Positions 41,726 through 50,813 of a DNA stretch of 63,506 bases are shown here, piece by piece. A program made the translations under genes and the position numbers. The stretch is from assembly GCA_036666555.1 (NCBI GenBank), contig JAVWVS010000013.1, positions 1 to 63,506 of the forward strand. Reading direction: 5' to 3'. This DNA is from UMGS1251 sp036666555. GTDB taxonomy: Bacteria; Bacillota; Clostridia; Lachnospirales; Lachnospiraceae. The notes beneath the pieces were generated by a model. The model ran no database searches and was not told where the DNA came from. It worked only from the letters and a program-made list of their open reading frames with translations. Positions within the stretch are counted from its first letter, which is position 1; each line of letters opens with the position of its first letter.

Positions 41726-43021
41726 CTATTCTTTGTGATCAGCCCAATATTCATCTAAAAGTCCATTGGCATATTTGGCAGAATCATCTAATGCTTGTTG
41801 CGGTTCTTTTTTATCTTCAAAAACAGCTTGTAACTCGGATGCCAGGTTATCAAGGATTTCACTGCCACAAGGTCCTACTTGTAATGCGCGATATTTATCA
41901 ACGTCCTCGGTTACGATGCGTTGCAATTTTTCGTCGCCTTGATAAGGCTCTTCGGCTGTCATTGGTGCGCCAGGAGCAATTTTGTGATATTCAGTCATGA
42001 AGTCGGTGCCGACAATGTATTTCATTAATTTTACTGCTAATTCTTTGTTTTTACATGCGGACATTAGTGTGAGAGAATCCACAGCTCCAAAGGTTCCGTA
42101 ATTTTCTCCTTTTAGTGAGGTTACATAATTCCAGTTCAAGTCAGGATAAGATTTTTTGAACTCGGTGTCTTGTGTCTGAGAAGAACGTGTGACGCCAAAA
42201 GCAGATTGACCTTGTCCGAAGATAGTTGAGAAGGCATCTTGTGCAGATAGAGAAAGCATATTTTCCGGCATATATGGTTTTAAGCCTTTGAGGTATTCAA
42301 CTGCTTTCAGACCAGCATTATCATTAAAACGGACACTCTTTAAATCGGTATTGTAGATGTCACCACCTGCTTGCCACAGTGCACTGTAATAATAGGAATT
42401 TAAAAGATATAAAGAACTCATTTCACCTTGGTTCATACCGGTAGCATATCCATATTGGTCAATTTTCCCGTCACCATTGGTGTCTTTGGTTGCAGCCTTG
42501 CAGATACGTTCAAAATCTTCCCATGTTTCAGGAGCTTTTTCTCCAAGAGAATCCAAGATGTCTTGATTGTAGTATAAAACAAATGGAACACCGGTAACAA
42601 TTGGAAAACCATAGGTACCATCCATCATTTTTCCACGGTCCAGATAGGTATATTCTTTGTAATCTTCGTCCGTAAGATATTTAGACATGTCAGAAACGGT
42701 ACCGGAAGAAATATAAGAAGGGAACATTTCTGCGTACATATATCCAATGTCAGGACCATCTCCGGAATTTAATGCGGTAGAGTATTTCTCTTCATAACTT
42801 TCCCAAGGGATAATCTCCAATTGCACTTTACAATTATTTTCTTTCTCAAAATCTTTCAATAAAGGAGTCCAACTTTTCGTAGTGTCATCATCAAGAGGTG
42901 GCACCCATACCAGTAATTTTTCTTCCCCAGAAGAATCTGTTTTGTTTTTGCTGCCACAACCTACGGCAAGTGTTGCGACCATTGCAACACAGAGTAATAC
43001 ACTTAAAATACGCTTTTTCAT
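41726..43021 (-). CDS. Extracellular sugar-binding lipoprotein (family 1)
   Basis: A 431-residue lipoprotein (signal peptide with lipobox AVGC, Cys22) of the family-1 solute-binding group that delivers oligosaccharides to CUT1 permeases. Family features include YEEKYSTALNSGDGPDIGYM in the N-lobe and GTYGFPI...VLYYNQDIL in the ligand cleft. A DTNGDGKIDQYG loop looks like a calcium-binding site, frequent in these proteins. GGGAGGAG precedes the ATG. It heads the transporter operon. Ligand unknown; the GH123-like gene further on may hint at amino-sugar glycans. Confidence 0.9.
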   Translation of the reverse strand: MKKRILSVLLCVAMVATLAVGCGSKNKTDSSGEEKLLVWVPPLDDDTTKSWTPLLKDFEKENNCKVQLEIIPWESYEEKYSTALNSGDGPDIGYMYAEMFPSYISSGTVSDMSKYLTDEDYKEYTYLDRGKMMDGTYGFPIVTGVPFVLYYNQDILDSLGEKAPETWEDFERICKAATKDTNGDGKIDQYGYATGMNQGEMSSLYLLNSYYYSALWQAGGDIYNTDLKSVRFNDNAGLKAVEYLKGLKPYMPENMLSLSAQDAFSTIFGQGQSAFGVTRSSQTQDTEFKKSYPDLNWNYVTSLKGENYGTFGAVDSLTLMSACKNKELAVKLMKYIVGTDFMTEYHKIAPGAPMTAEEPYQGDEKLQRIVTEDVDKYRALQVGPCGSEILDNLASELQAVFEDKKEPQQALDDSAKYANGLLDEYWADHKE

Positions 43022-43069
43022 TTTTTTCTCCTCCCATTAGGCATCTTTTTAGTAAGATGAACCTTCATT

Positions 43070-43098
43070 ATTATACTAACAGCGAGTCATAGATACAA
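43070..43098 (-). promoter_or_regulatory. Promoter of the sugar ABC operon
   Basis: Minus-strand TTGTAT (43098-43093), a 17-base spacer and TATAAT (43075-43070), about 50 bases ahead of the binding-protein start. Confidence 0.6.
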
Positions 43099-43135
43099 AT
43101 TGATAATTCGAATATATATATAGAGAATATCAATT
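43098..43135. promoter_or_regulatory. Inverted repeat between sugar ABC operon and glf
   Basis: AATTGATA (43098-43105) is complementary to TATCAATT (43128-43135), nearly extended inward by ATTC/GAAT. It abuts the -35 of the sugar operon and lies about 25 bases upstream of a TATACT at 43158-43163 that may serve glf. Operator candidate. Confidence 0.4.
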
Positions 43136-43195
43136 AGAATAACATTCCTCAAGGTGGTATACTATACAGAGAATAGAAATAGGGAGGGCCATCAT

Positions 43196-44332
43196 ATGTA
43201 TGATGCAATCATTGTTGGTGCAGGAATTGCAGGAAGTGTAGCAGCCAGAGAGCTGGCTGAAAAAGGGCAGAAAGTATTATTAATAGAAAAAAAAGATCAT
43301 ATTGGTGGAAATTGTTATGATGTAAAGGATGAGCATGGAGTGCTTATTCATTTATATGGGCCCCATATCTTTCATACAAATAGTGAGAAGGTATTTACAT
43401 ATTTATCCCGGTTTACAAAGTGGAGAGCGTTTACTCATGAAGTAGTAGCAAATGTGCATGGAACATTGATGCCGGTACCTTTTAACCTTTATACTCTGGA
43501 AAAAGCATTTGGAAAAGAAGCCGAAATGCTAAAGAAAAAATTAATAGATAAATATAAAATGGGAACCAAAGTGCCGATTCTGGAATTGATGGAACAAGAA
43601 GATGCAGATTTGAAACGAATTGGGAACTATGTATATGACAATATATACGTGTATTATACCATGAAGCAATGGGGAAAAAAACCGGAAGAAATTGATCCGG
43701 CAGTGACTGCCAGAGTTCCGGTGAACGTATCTTATGATAGTGGCTATTTTTCGGATAAATACCAAGGACTTCCCGAGGACGGATTTACACCGGTATTTGA
43801 AGCCATGTTAAATCATGAGAATATTACCATGAAGCTGAACACCGAAGCAAAAGAGGTCATTTCGATTGTAGACAACCAAGTGCTTTATGAGGGAAAACAT
43901 TTTGAGGGAACCGTGATTTTTACAGGACCATTGGATGAATTCTTTGATTGTAAGTATGGACGATTGCCTTATCGGACTCTTCGATTTGATTTTGAACACT
44001 ATGACACCTCGGATTTTCAAGGTCATTCCGTAGTTAATTATACGGTGGATGAGGATTATACAAGGATTACAGAGTATTCTCATTTGACCGGACAGCAGTG
44101 TGAGGGCACGACTATTTCCAAGGAGTATCCTTATGCTTATACCGGAGAAGAAGGGCAGATTCCTTATTATGTAATTGCCAATCAAGAAAATCAAGCACTT
44201 TATGAACGATATAAAGAAGAAGTTGCAGCGGTTAATCATTTTTATTTGTTAGGGAGATTGGCGGAATATCAATACTATAATATTGATAAGATGGTAGAAA
44301 AAGCATTGGAATTAAGTGAAAAACTAGTATAA
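43196..44332 (+). CDS. glf: UDP-galactopyranose mutase
   Basis: A 378-residue flavoenzyme that converts UDP-galactopyranose to UDP-galactofuranose, a precursor of galactofuranose-containing surface glycans. FAD-binding Rossmann start IIVGAGIAGSVAARELAEKG; conserved IGGNCYD and GPHIFHTN; the C-terminal FYLLGRLAEYQYYNID contains the family Arg and Tyr. The ATG at 43196 follows AGGGAGGG by 7 bases; a TTG-like longer frame has none. It stands alone without glycosyltransferases. Confidence 0.93.
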   Translation: MYDAIIVGAGIAGSVAARELAEKGQKVLLIEKKDHIGGNCYDVKDEHGVLIHLYGPHIFHTNSEKVFTYLSRFTKWRAFTHEVVANVHGTLMPVPFNLYTLEKAFGKEAEMLKKKLIDKYKMGTKVPILELMEQEDADLKRIGNYVYDNIYVYYTMKQWGKKPEEIDPAVTARVPVNVSYDSGYFSDKYQGLPEDGFTPVFEAMLNHENITMKLNTEAKEVISIVDNQVLYEGKHFEGTVIFTGPLDEFFDCKYGRLPYRTLRFDFEHYDTSDFQGHSVVNYTVDEDYTRITEYSHLTGQQCEGTTISKEYPYAYTGEEGQIPYYVIANQENQALYERYKEEVAAVNHFYLLGRLAEYQYYNIDKMVEKALELSEKLV

Positions 44333-44371
44333 AAAAAGGTTCTCCGATTGATTTTCGGAGAACCTTTTTTT
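44331..44371. terminator. Bidirectional terminator between glf and the PAP2 gene
   Basis: AAAAAAAGGTTCTCCG pairs with CGGAGAACCTTTTTT around a 9-base loop. T-runs on both strands serve the two convergent genes. Confidence 0.9.
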
Positions 44372-45026
44372 ATATGGGCTGCTTGGAAAGGCTAGTCACT
44401 TTCTTTGGTTCGGTCACATAGACCACCTGATAAAGCACAATTGCAATAACGCCGGCAACCACCACATCCACTACAGAATGTTGCTTTAAAAACATGGTGG
44501 CTAAGATGATGGAAATGCTTAGGACTAACGAGCCATAACGAATCCCCTTCTTATTCTTCAAGCGGTCACTTTGTGAAATCGCCACGTAGGCACCAATAGT
44601 GTTAAATACGTGGATACTTGGTAACACATTGGTAGGTGTATCCGTGCGGTATAAGGCCTTGACCATATCTACAAATATATTATCCCGTACAAAGGTATCG
44701 GGCCGAAGGGCTAAGCCATTGGGATAAAAAGTGGAGAAAATAAGGAATAAAGTCATCCCGGTAAATAGGAAGGTGACCAACTTATAAAACCCTTTTTTAT
44801 CGGTAAAAAAGAAATAGCCAGTGGTGAGGGCAATGAACGCGAACCATAGTAGATAAGGGACAATAAAGTATTCAATAAAAGGAATCTTGTCATCTAGAGA
44901 AACATGAATCAAATGATATCCATAAGTGACATGTTTTTCCAAATACATAAACCAAGGCAGATAGATAAGAACATATAAAAACACCCAGGCATGTTTATAC
45001 TTTTGTAATGATTTTTTTATATTCAT
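44370..45026 (-). CDS. PAP2-family membrane phosphatase
   Basis: A 218-residue integral membrane protein with about six hydrophobic spans. Conserved PAP2 elements are visible: the Asp-bearing LRPD turn, LPSIHVFNT (PS-x-H motif) and KQHSVVDVVVAG (H-x4-D motif). Such enzymes remove phosphate from membrane lipids such as phosphatidic acid, phosphatidylglycerol phosphate or undecaprenyl diphosphate. I place the start at 45026, where GGAAG lies upstream. It is third in a run with yegS-like and GDPD genes, so lipid or teichoic-acid turnover fits. Confidence 0.75.
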   Translation of the reverse strand: MNIKKSLQKYKHAWVFLYVLIYLPWFMYLEKHVTYGYHLIHVSLDDKIPFIEYFIVPYLLWFAFIALTTGYFFFTDKKGFYKLVTFLFTGMTLFLIFSTFYPNGLALRPDTFVRDNIFVDMVKALYRTDTPTNVLPSIHVFNTIGAYVAISQSDRLKNKKGIRYGSLVLSISIILATMFLKQHSVVDVVVAGVIAIVLYQVVYVTEPKKVTSLSKQPI

Positions 45027-45122
45027 GTGAGACGCTTCCTTTTCATATGAATGTACAGATTGAGTTTCTTCTTTACGATTATAGCATGAAAAATAATAGG
45101 TCTCAAGGCGGTTCATAGTATC

Positions 45123-45947
45123 TTAATAATTTTCTTGAAAATTTTCGAAAATGCAGATATCATAATGGGTTTTTCCGTAATAATAGGCTTTTTTTGTACG
45201 AAGGGTCCATACTGCTATGGGTATTTTCAATAGTTTTTGTAGTAAAAACAGACTAATGTTTTGTGCATCTTTCAATTTGTACGAAATAAAATCAGGACGT
45301 CCAAACACGTTGAACAGTAAAAAACGAGATAATACACATAAAAAAAAATAATTATTTTTGCGATCTTTCATAAGATTGGAAGATAGCTGACCACGAAGTA
45401 CTTCCGGTGCATGTCGGCGAAACCAATAAAGTACCATGGTATTAAAAGATTGAATCAAATACACACCAGAATAGGAATTTAATTGGGAATAAAGAATTTC
45501 ACACAATTTTGTGTTCTTTGTGGGAAGTTTTACTTCGATAAGCAATGGAACTCTTCCATGGATATAGGAAAGCACGTCTGTTAATAAAGGGATACGTTCA
45601 GAAGTATTTTGCAGGTATAGTTTCTGAAGTTCTGCAAAAGTCAGCTCTTCTATAGAATGATTGACGTTACACATACGAAGTAAAGTGTCGTCATGAAAGA
45701 CAACTACTTGTTGGTCCTTAGTCAGATGTACATCTAATTCAATTCCCAAAGAATATTTTAAGGCTTCCCGAAAAGCAGACATAGAATTTTCCGGAATCAG
45801 TTTTTCTTGACTGAAGAGGCCACGGTGTGCAAAATCTTTTTGTGTTAGAGAAAGAATCTCTTCCTTTTTTGTAAACCGAGGAAACAGCAGAAAAAGATAG
45901 CATAAAAACAGAAACAAAAGGGTGATTATTATAAGTAAAATGGGCAT
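45123..45947 (-). CDS. Membrane-anchored glycerophosphodiester phosphodiesterase
   Basis: A 274-residue GDPD. A single N-terminal membrane anchor (residues about 3-24) is followed by the catalytic barrel: AHRG (His-Arg), PENSMSAF (Glu), ELDVHLTKDQQVVVFHD (Glu, Asp, His) and a later IEVKLP with its Glu and Lys. These enzymes split glycerophosphodiesters from phospholipids or teichoic acid into glycerol-3-phosphate and an alcohol. AAAGGAG precedes the ATG at 45947. It lies between the lipid kinase and the PAP2 gene, 20 bases after the former. Confidence 0.88.
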   Translation of the reverse strand: MPILLIIITLLFLFLCYLFLLFPRFTKKEEILSLTQKDFAHRGLFSQEKLIPENSMSAFREALKYSLGIELDVHLTKDQQVVVFHDDTLLRMCNVNHSIEELTFAELQKLYLQNTSERIPLLTDVLSYIHGRVPLLIEVKLPTKNTKLCEILYSQLNSYSGVYLIQSFNTMVLYWFRRHAPEVLRGQLSSNLMKDRKNNYFFLCVLSRFLLFNVFGRPDFISYKLKDAQNISLFLLQKLLKIPIAVWTLRTKKAYYYGKTHYDICIFENFQENY

Positions 45948-45967
45948 AAAAAACTCCTTTGAGAAAA

Positions 45968-46894
45968 TCAATGTGTGCTAATAATGCGAAGCAACTTTTC
46001 ACCACAGGCGACTTCTATTTGTTTTTGCAAGATGACCGGTTCCCCATCAGCATGAACGGGCAGTGGTATGTCAGTCTCAATGCAAACCTTTTTGCACCGG
46101 TATAGGTGCACTTTCTTTGAATAGGTGTGCTTCCCTAAAAATGCTGCAGGAAGTAAAAGCAGAATTTCCAGTTTGGAAATATGGGACACTACAATCACAT
46201 CTAGAAAGCCATCATCCTCAATAGCAGCGGGACAAAATTTAAAGCCACCTCCTTCATAAGGGAGATTCATGACTGCTGCAAAATAGGTAGAGGGGAAATC
46301 GAGTGGTTGTTCTTGATCCAAGGTGAGTGTAAGCTGCGCCAGGGGGCTTAAAAAGATACGATGAATGCCGATGCCTGCGTAGGTAAGTTTTCCAAGGTGC
46401 AAGCGGTTTAAGAATAATTTCAATTTGGAAATCGCTGCCTGATGACAGACGGAAGCGTCAAAGCCAATACCGGTACTGACCGCGAAGTCCCGTTGCTTTT
46501 GCTTATTCCCATAGGTTAAAGTTCCAATGTTGATAGAATGAATATGTTCTAAGGACAAAATGGATTCCAAGGCTTTGATAGGATCGGTAGGAAGTTTTAA
46601 ACCACGGGCAAAATCATTACTGGAACCAGTGGGAATATAACCTAGAATCACCTTGCTGTAATCGCGTATTCCATTTAATACTTCATTAATCGTACCATCT
46701 CCACCGAGGGCAATGAGAATATGTTCCTGCTCATCACAGGTAAGCTTACTTGCAATTGCAGATGCGTGATTTCGATATTTTGTAAAAAATACTTGATAGG
46801 GAATCTGCCGCTGTTCTAATATGGGCATGATGCGTGTCCATATTTCTCTTCCCTTTTGGGAACGGGAATGGGGATTCACAATAAAATGATACAT
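45968..46894 (-). CDS. YegS/DgkB-type lipid kinase
   Basis: A 308-residue diacylglycerol-kinase-family protein. Motifs are the phosphate loop IALGGDGTINEVLNG, the PTGSSNDFAR element, and a C-terminal HADGEPV turn that carries acidic residues. The family phosphorylates diacylglycerol or related lipids, returning teichoic-acid by-product to phosphatidic acid. The start at 46894 has AAGGAGG 7-8 bases upstream. It is first in the lipid run and divergent from galK. Confidence 0.9.
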   Translation of the reverse strand: MYHFIVNPHSRSQKGREIWTRIMPILEQRQIPYQVFFTKYRNHASAIASKLTCDEQEHILIALGGDGTINEVLNGIRDYSKVILGYIPTGSSNDFARGLKLPTDPIKALESILSLEHIHSINIGTLTYGNKQKQRDFAVSTGIGFDASVCHQAAISKLKLFLNRLHLGKLTYAGIGIHRIFLSPLAQLTLTLDQEQPLDFPSTYFAAVMNLPYEGGGFKFCPAAIEDDGFLDVIVVSHISKLEILLLLPAAFLGKHTYSKKVHLYRCKKVCIETDIPLPVHADGEPVILQKQIEVACGEKLLRIISTH

Positions 46895-46922
46895 AGGTGG
46901 CCTCCTTTTTGCTTCTGTTTCT

Positions 46923-46951
46923 ATTATAATACGAGTTGGACGGTGTAACAA
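46923..46951 (-). promoter_or_regulatory. Promoter of the lipid-gene run
   Basis: Minus-strand TTGTTA (46951-46946), 17-base spacer, TATAAT (46928-46923). The start site is about 20 bases before the yegS-like start codon. Confidence 0.65.
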
Positions 46952-46965
46952 CTAAAGAATAATAG

Positions 46966-46994
46966 TTGACGTGTAATTCTAAAAAAGATACAAT
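46966..46994 (+). promoter_or_regulatory. Promoter of galK-galT-galM
   Basis: TTGACG (46966-46971), 17-base spacer, TACAAT (46989-46994), giving a leader of about 50 bases before galK. Confidence 0.75.
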
Positions 46995-47052
46995 ATTCAC
47001 GAGCGTGTTAAAATAATATTGCTGGAAGAAATGATAGAGAAGGAGTGGTCAC

Positions 47053-48222
47053 ATGGAAAAGAAATTACAGGAAAAATTTGAGGAACTTTTTGGAAAAGAA
47101 GGAGAATATCATATCTATTTCGCACCGGGACGTGTGAATTTGATAGGAGAACATACAGATTATAATGGAGGACATGTATTTCCGTGTGCGTTGACTCTGG
47201 GAACTTATGGTGTAGCAAGAAAAAGAACAGATCGCAAGCTGCGGTTTTATTCTCTGAATTTTGAAAGTGCAGGAATCATCGAAACCAGTTTGGATGATTT
47301 GAAACCATATAAAGAAGCGATGTGGACGAATTATCCGAAAGGAGTGATGTGGGCCTTTGAAGAACGGGGATATCAGCTTCCCTGTGGATGGGATATATTA
47401 ATTTATGGCAATATTCCCAATGGTTCCGGACTATCCTCTTCAGCGTCCTTAGAGGTTCTGACCGGATTAATGTTAAAGGATATGTTTGGATTGGAAGATC
47501 TGGCCATGGTTGATATTGCCTTAATTGGACAGTATTCGGAAAATAAATTCAATGGGATGAATTGTGGAATTATGGATCAATTTGCCAGTGCTATGGGCAA
47601 GAAGGACTGCGCCATCTTCTTAGATACCGCAACCCTTGGGTATGAATATGCAACCATGGTGTTGAAAAATGCAAAAATTGTGATTACCAATAGTAAAGTA
47701 AAACATAGTTTAGTAGACTCGGCATATAATGACCGCCGCAGAGAATGTGAAGAAGCACTGAAAGATTTAAAAAAAGTGGTGGAGATTGAAACGTTGGGCG
47801 ATTTATCAGAAGCGGAGTTCAACCACTGTAAACGTGCCATTCAAGATCCAACTGCATTTCGCAGAGCAAAGCATGCCGTTTATGAAAATCAAAGAACGGT
47901 CAGAGCCGTGGAGGCATTGAAGGAAAATAACCTTCAATTATTTGGTGGTCTGATGAATGCCTCTCATGTTTCGCTGCGAGATGATTATGAAGTGTCTTGT
48001 GAAGAAATCGATATTTTAGTAGAACTGGCATGGGAGACCCCGGGTGTCATTGGTTCTAGAATGACAGGGGGCGGATTCGGTGGATGCACGGTAAGCATTG
48101 TAGAAAATGATGCAGTAGAAGGATTTATTGCTTCTATTGGCAAAGCATATCAAGAAAAAACCGGAATCACTGCGGAATTTTATGTGGTGGAAATTGGTGA
48201 TGGAGCTCATAAAATTAAATAG
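47053..48222 (+). CDS. galK: Galactokinase
   Basis: A 389-residue GHMP kinase that makes galactose-1-phosphate in the Leloir pathway. The galactokinase signature GRVNLIGEHTDYNGG near the N-terminus separates it from other GHMP kinases. The ATP loop is IPNGSGLSSSASLE and the C-terminal motif is MTGGGFGGCT. AAGGAG lies 7 bases before the ATG. It heads the galK-galT-galM operon. No galE is in the window. Confidence 0.97.
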   Translation: MEKKLQEKFEELFGKEGEYHIYFAPGRVNLIGEHTDYNGGHVFPCALTLGTYGVARKRTDRKLRFYSLNFESAGIIETSLDDLKPYKEAMWTNYPKGVMWAFEERGYQLPCGWDILIYGNIPNGSGLSSSASLEVLTGLMLKDMFGLEDLAMVDIALIGQYSENKFNGMNCGIMDQFASAMGKKDCAIFLDTATLGYEYATMVLKNAKIVITNSKVKHSLVDSAYNDRRRECEEALKDLKKVVEIETLGDLSEAEFNHCKRAIQDPTAFRRAKHAVYENQRTVRAVEALKENNLQLFGGLMNASHVSLRDDYEVSCEEIDILVELAWETPGVIGSRMTGGGFGGCTVSIVENDAVEGFIASIGKAYQEKTGITAEFYVVEIGDGAHKIK

Positions 48223-48233
48223 GAGGCAGATGG

Positions 48234-49730
48234 ATGCATACACTATGTGAAAATATTACAAAACTAGTACAATATGGTATTGATACAGGATTAACACCTC
48301 CATGTGAACGGATTTACACGATCAATCTTCTCCTGGAGTTGTTTCACGAAGAGGACTATGAAGATGTCTGCATAGAAGGACAAACAATAGAACTGGAAAC
48401 GGTACTTTCTGCACTGTTAGATGAAGCGTGTCAAAGAGGAATCATAGAAGACAGTATTGTATACCGTGATCTGCTAGATACCAAGATGATGAATTGTCTG
48501 TTACCACGTCCTGGACAGGTACAGGCAGAGTTTGCTAAAAAGTATGAAATATCTGCCCAACTTGCTACGGAATATTTTTATCAGTTTAGTCAGGATAGTG
48601 ATTACATTCGTCGTTATCGAGTAAAAAAAGACAGAAAATGGACAGTGGACAGTCCTTATGGAAAGATGGATATAACCATTAATCTTTCTAAACCGGAAAA
48701 AGATCCAAAAGCCATTGCAGCAGCCAGACATGCAAAGCAAAGCAGCTATCCAAAATGTCAACTTTGCATGGAAAATGAAGGATATGCGGGACGAGTCGAT
48801 CATCCGGCCAGAGAAAACCACCGGATTATTCCCATTACCATTGCAGGAGGAGCCTGGGGATTTCAGTATTCTCCTTATGTCTATTACAACGAACATTGCA
48901 TTGTATTTAACGGGGAACACATCCCTATGAAGATTGAAAGAAACACTTTTGTAAAATTATTTGATTTTGTAAAATTGTTCCCTCATTATATGCTGGGTTC
49001 CAATGCGGATCTGCCAATTGTAGGTGGTTCTATTTTAAGTCATGATCATTTTCAAGGAGGTCATTACACATTTGCTATGGCGAAGGCACCTATGGAAGAG
49101 AACTTTACCATTCCACATTATGAAGATGTGGAAGTGGGCATGATTCATTGGCCGCTGGCAGTGATTCGTATTCGCCACAAAGAGGAACACAGACTGATTG
49201 CATTAGCCACTCATATTTTAGATACATGGCGAAAATATACAGATGAAGCAGCATTTATCTATGCCGAAACCAAAGGAGAACCTCACAATACCATTACACC
49301 GATTGCCAGAAAGGTGGGAGATACTTACGAACTGGATCTGGCACTTCGCAATAATATCACTACCACAGAACATCCCATGGGGGTTTATCATCCCCATGCC
49401 CAGTACCACCACATTAAGAAGGAAAATATTGGACTCATTGAGGTGATGGGATTGGCAGTATTGCCGGCTAGATTGGAAGAAGAAATGAAATTGCTTGCCA
49501 ATGCTATATTAGCAGGAGAAAATCCAAGAGACCATGAGCAGATTGCGAAACATGCGGATTGGGTGGAAGAATTTAAACCAAAATATAAAACGATTACTTC
49601 TGAAAACATTATGGATATTTTAAAAGAAGAAATCGGAATGGTATTTACACATGTATTGGAAGATGCGGGTGTCTATAAATGTACCCCGGAAGGACGAGGG
49701 GCGTTTAGAAAATTCATTCAAACATTGTAA
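48234..49730 (+). CDS. galT: UDP-glucose-hexose-1-phosphate uridylyltransferase, class II
   Basis: A 498-residue GalT of the long Firmicutes type, swapping UMP between UDP-glucose and galactose-1-phosphate. It has the characteristic NCLLPRPGQVQAEF, SSYPKCQLCMENEGYAGR and SHDHFQGGHYTFAM (histidines of the active-site region). It lacks the short E. coli GalT zinc site pattern. An AGGAGG site lies 6 bases before ATG, 11 bases after galK. It acts directly on the GalK product. Confidence 0.96.
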   Translation: MHTLCENITKLVQYGIDTGLTPPCERIYTINLLLELFHEEDYEDVCIEGQTIELETVLSALLDEACQRGIIEDSIVYRDLLDTKMMNCLLPRPGQVQAEFAKKYEISAQLATEYFYQFSQDSDYIRRYRVKKDRKWTVDSPYGKMDITINLSKPEKDPKAIAAARHAKQSSYPKCQLCMENEGYAGRVDHPARENHRIIPITIAGGAWGFQYSPYVYYNEHCIVFNGEHIPMKIERNTFVKLFDFVKLFPHYMLGSNADLPIVGGSILSHDHFQGGHYTFAMAKAPMEENFTIPHYEDVEVGMIHWPLAVIRIRHKEEHRLIALATHILDTWRKYTDEAAFIYAETKGEPHNTITPIARKVGDTYELDLALRNNITTTEHPMGVYHPHAQYHHIKKENIGLIEVMGLAVLPARLEEEMKLLANAILAGENPRDHEQIAKHADWVEEFKPKYKTITSENIMDILKEEIGMVFTHVLEDAGVYKCTPEGRGAFRKFIQTL

Positions 49731-49760
49731 GGGAAGAAGTGCGAAGGGAGTTGACGAAAG

Positions 49761-50804
49761 ATGAGTATCCAAATAGAGGATTTTGGAAAATTAGAAAATG
49801 GACAGGAAACAAAATTGTATGCCATCAAAAATGCAGCAGGAATGGAAATTCGTGTCAGTAATTACGGTGCGACACTGGTCAATGTTTTTGTGACAGATAA
49901 AAATGGAGACAAAAAGGATGTGGTACTGGGATACGATGATGCAGAGGGCTACGAAAAAAGTCAGGGGATGTTCTTTGGCGCAACGGTAGGAAGAAGTGCG
50001 AATCGAATTGGAAATGCCCGCTTTACACTTAATGGAACGACTTACCAATTGGATGAAAATGATCATGGGAATAACCTACATAGTGGAAATGACTATTATA
50101 GTAAACGGATGTGGGATGTGAAGGAAGTATCGGAAGATCGGGTGGTATTCCTATTGCATAGCGAAGATGGAGATCAGGGATATCCGGGTGCGCTGGATAT
50201 GGAAGTCACCTACCAACTGACGAACGAGAATGAATTGCAGATTTCTTATTATGGAACACCTTCTGCAGATACCATTATTAATATGACGAATCACAGCTAT
50301 TTCAACCTGAACGGACATGCTTTCGGTGATATTCTTTCCCACGAAGTGTGGCTTTTGGCAGACTATTTCACTAGAAGTGATGAGCAGTCTATTCCTACGG
50401 GGGAGCTGGTGGATGTTACAGATACACCTATGGATTTTCGGGAAAAAAAGAAATTGGGAAGAGATATAGAACAAGATTATGAAGCATTGAACTTTGGCGG
50501 GGGATATGATCATAATTATACTTTAAACAACTATCGAGAATATGAAAAAGTAGCAGAAATGACCGGAGATGAAAGTGGAATTACCATGGAAGTGTATACA
50601 GATCTTCCGGGGCTTCAGCTTTACACAGGCAATTTCATTTCAGAAGAACCGGGAAAAGAAGGGGCGATTTATCATCGACGTCAGGCAGTTTGCTTTGAAA
50701 CACAGTACTATCCGGACGCAGTGAACAAAAAGAATTTCCAGAACCCAGTGTGCCATCAGGGAGAAACCTACGTAACGAAGACCAGTTATCGCTTTTTTCT
50801 ATAG
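49761..50804 (+). CDS. galM: Aldose 1-epimerase (mutarotase)
   Basis: A 347-residue galactose mutarotase interconverting alpha- and beta-sugars so that galactokinase receives the alpha form. Family motifs are GATVGRSANRIGNA, NNLHSG, NMTNHSYFNL (catalytic His) and CFETQYYPDAVN (catalytic Glu in the FET element). The C-terminal end carries a usual YRF. AAGGGAG precedes the ATG. It completes the gal operon. Confidence 0.95.
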   Translation: MSIQIEDFGKLENGQETKLYAIKNAAGMEIRVSNYGATLVNVFVTDKNGDKKDVVLGYDDAEGYEKSQGMFFGATVGRSANRIGNARFTLNGTTYQLDENDHGNNLHSGNDYYSKRMWDVKEVSEDRVVFLLHSEDGDQGYPGALDMEVTYQLTNENELQISYYGTPSADTIINMTNHSYFNLNGHAFGDILSHEVWLLADYFTRSDEQSIPTGELVDVTDTPMDFREKKKLGRDIEQDYEALNFGGGYDHNYTLNNYREYEKVAEMTGDESGITMEVYTDLPGLQLYTGNFISEEPGKEGAIYHRRQAVCFETQYYPDAVNKKNFQNPVCHQGETYVTKTSYRFFL

Positions 50805-50813
50805 GAGTCGGTC

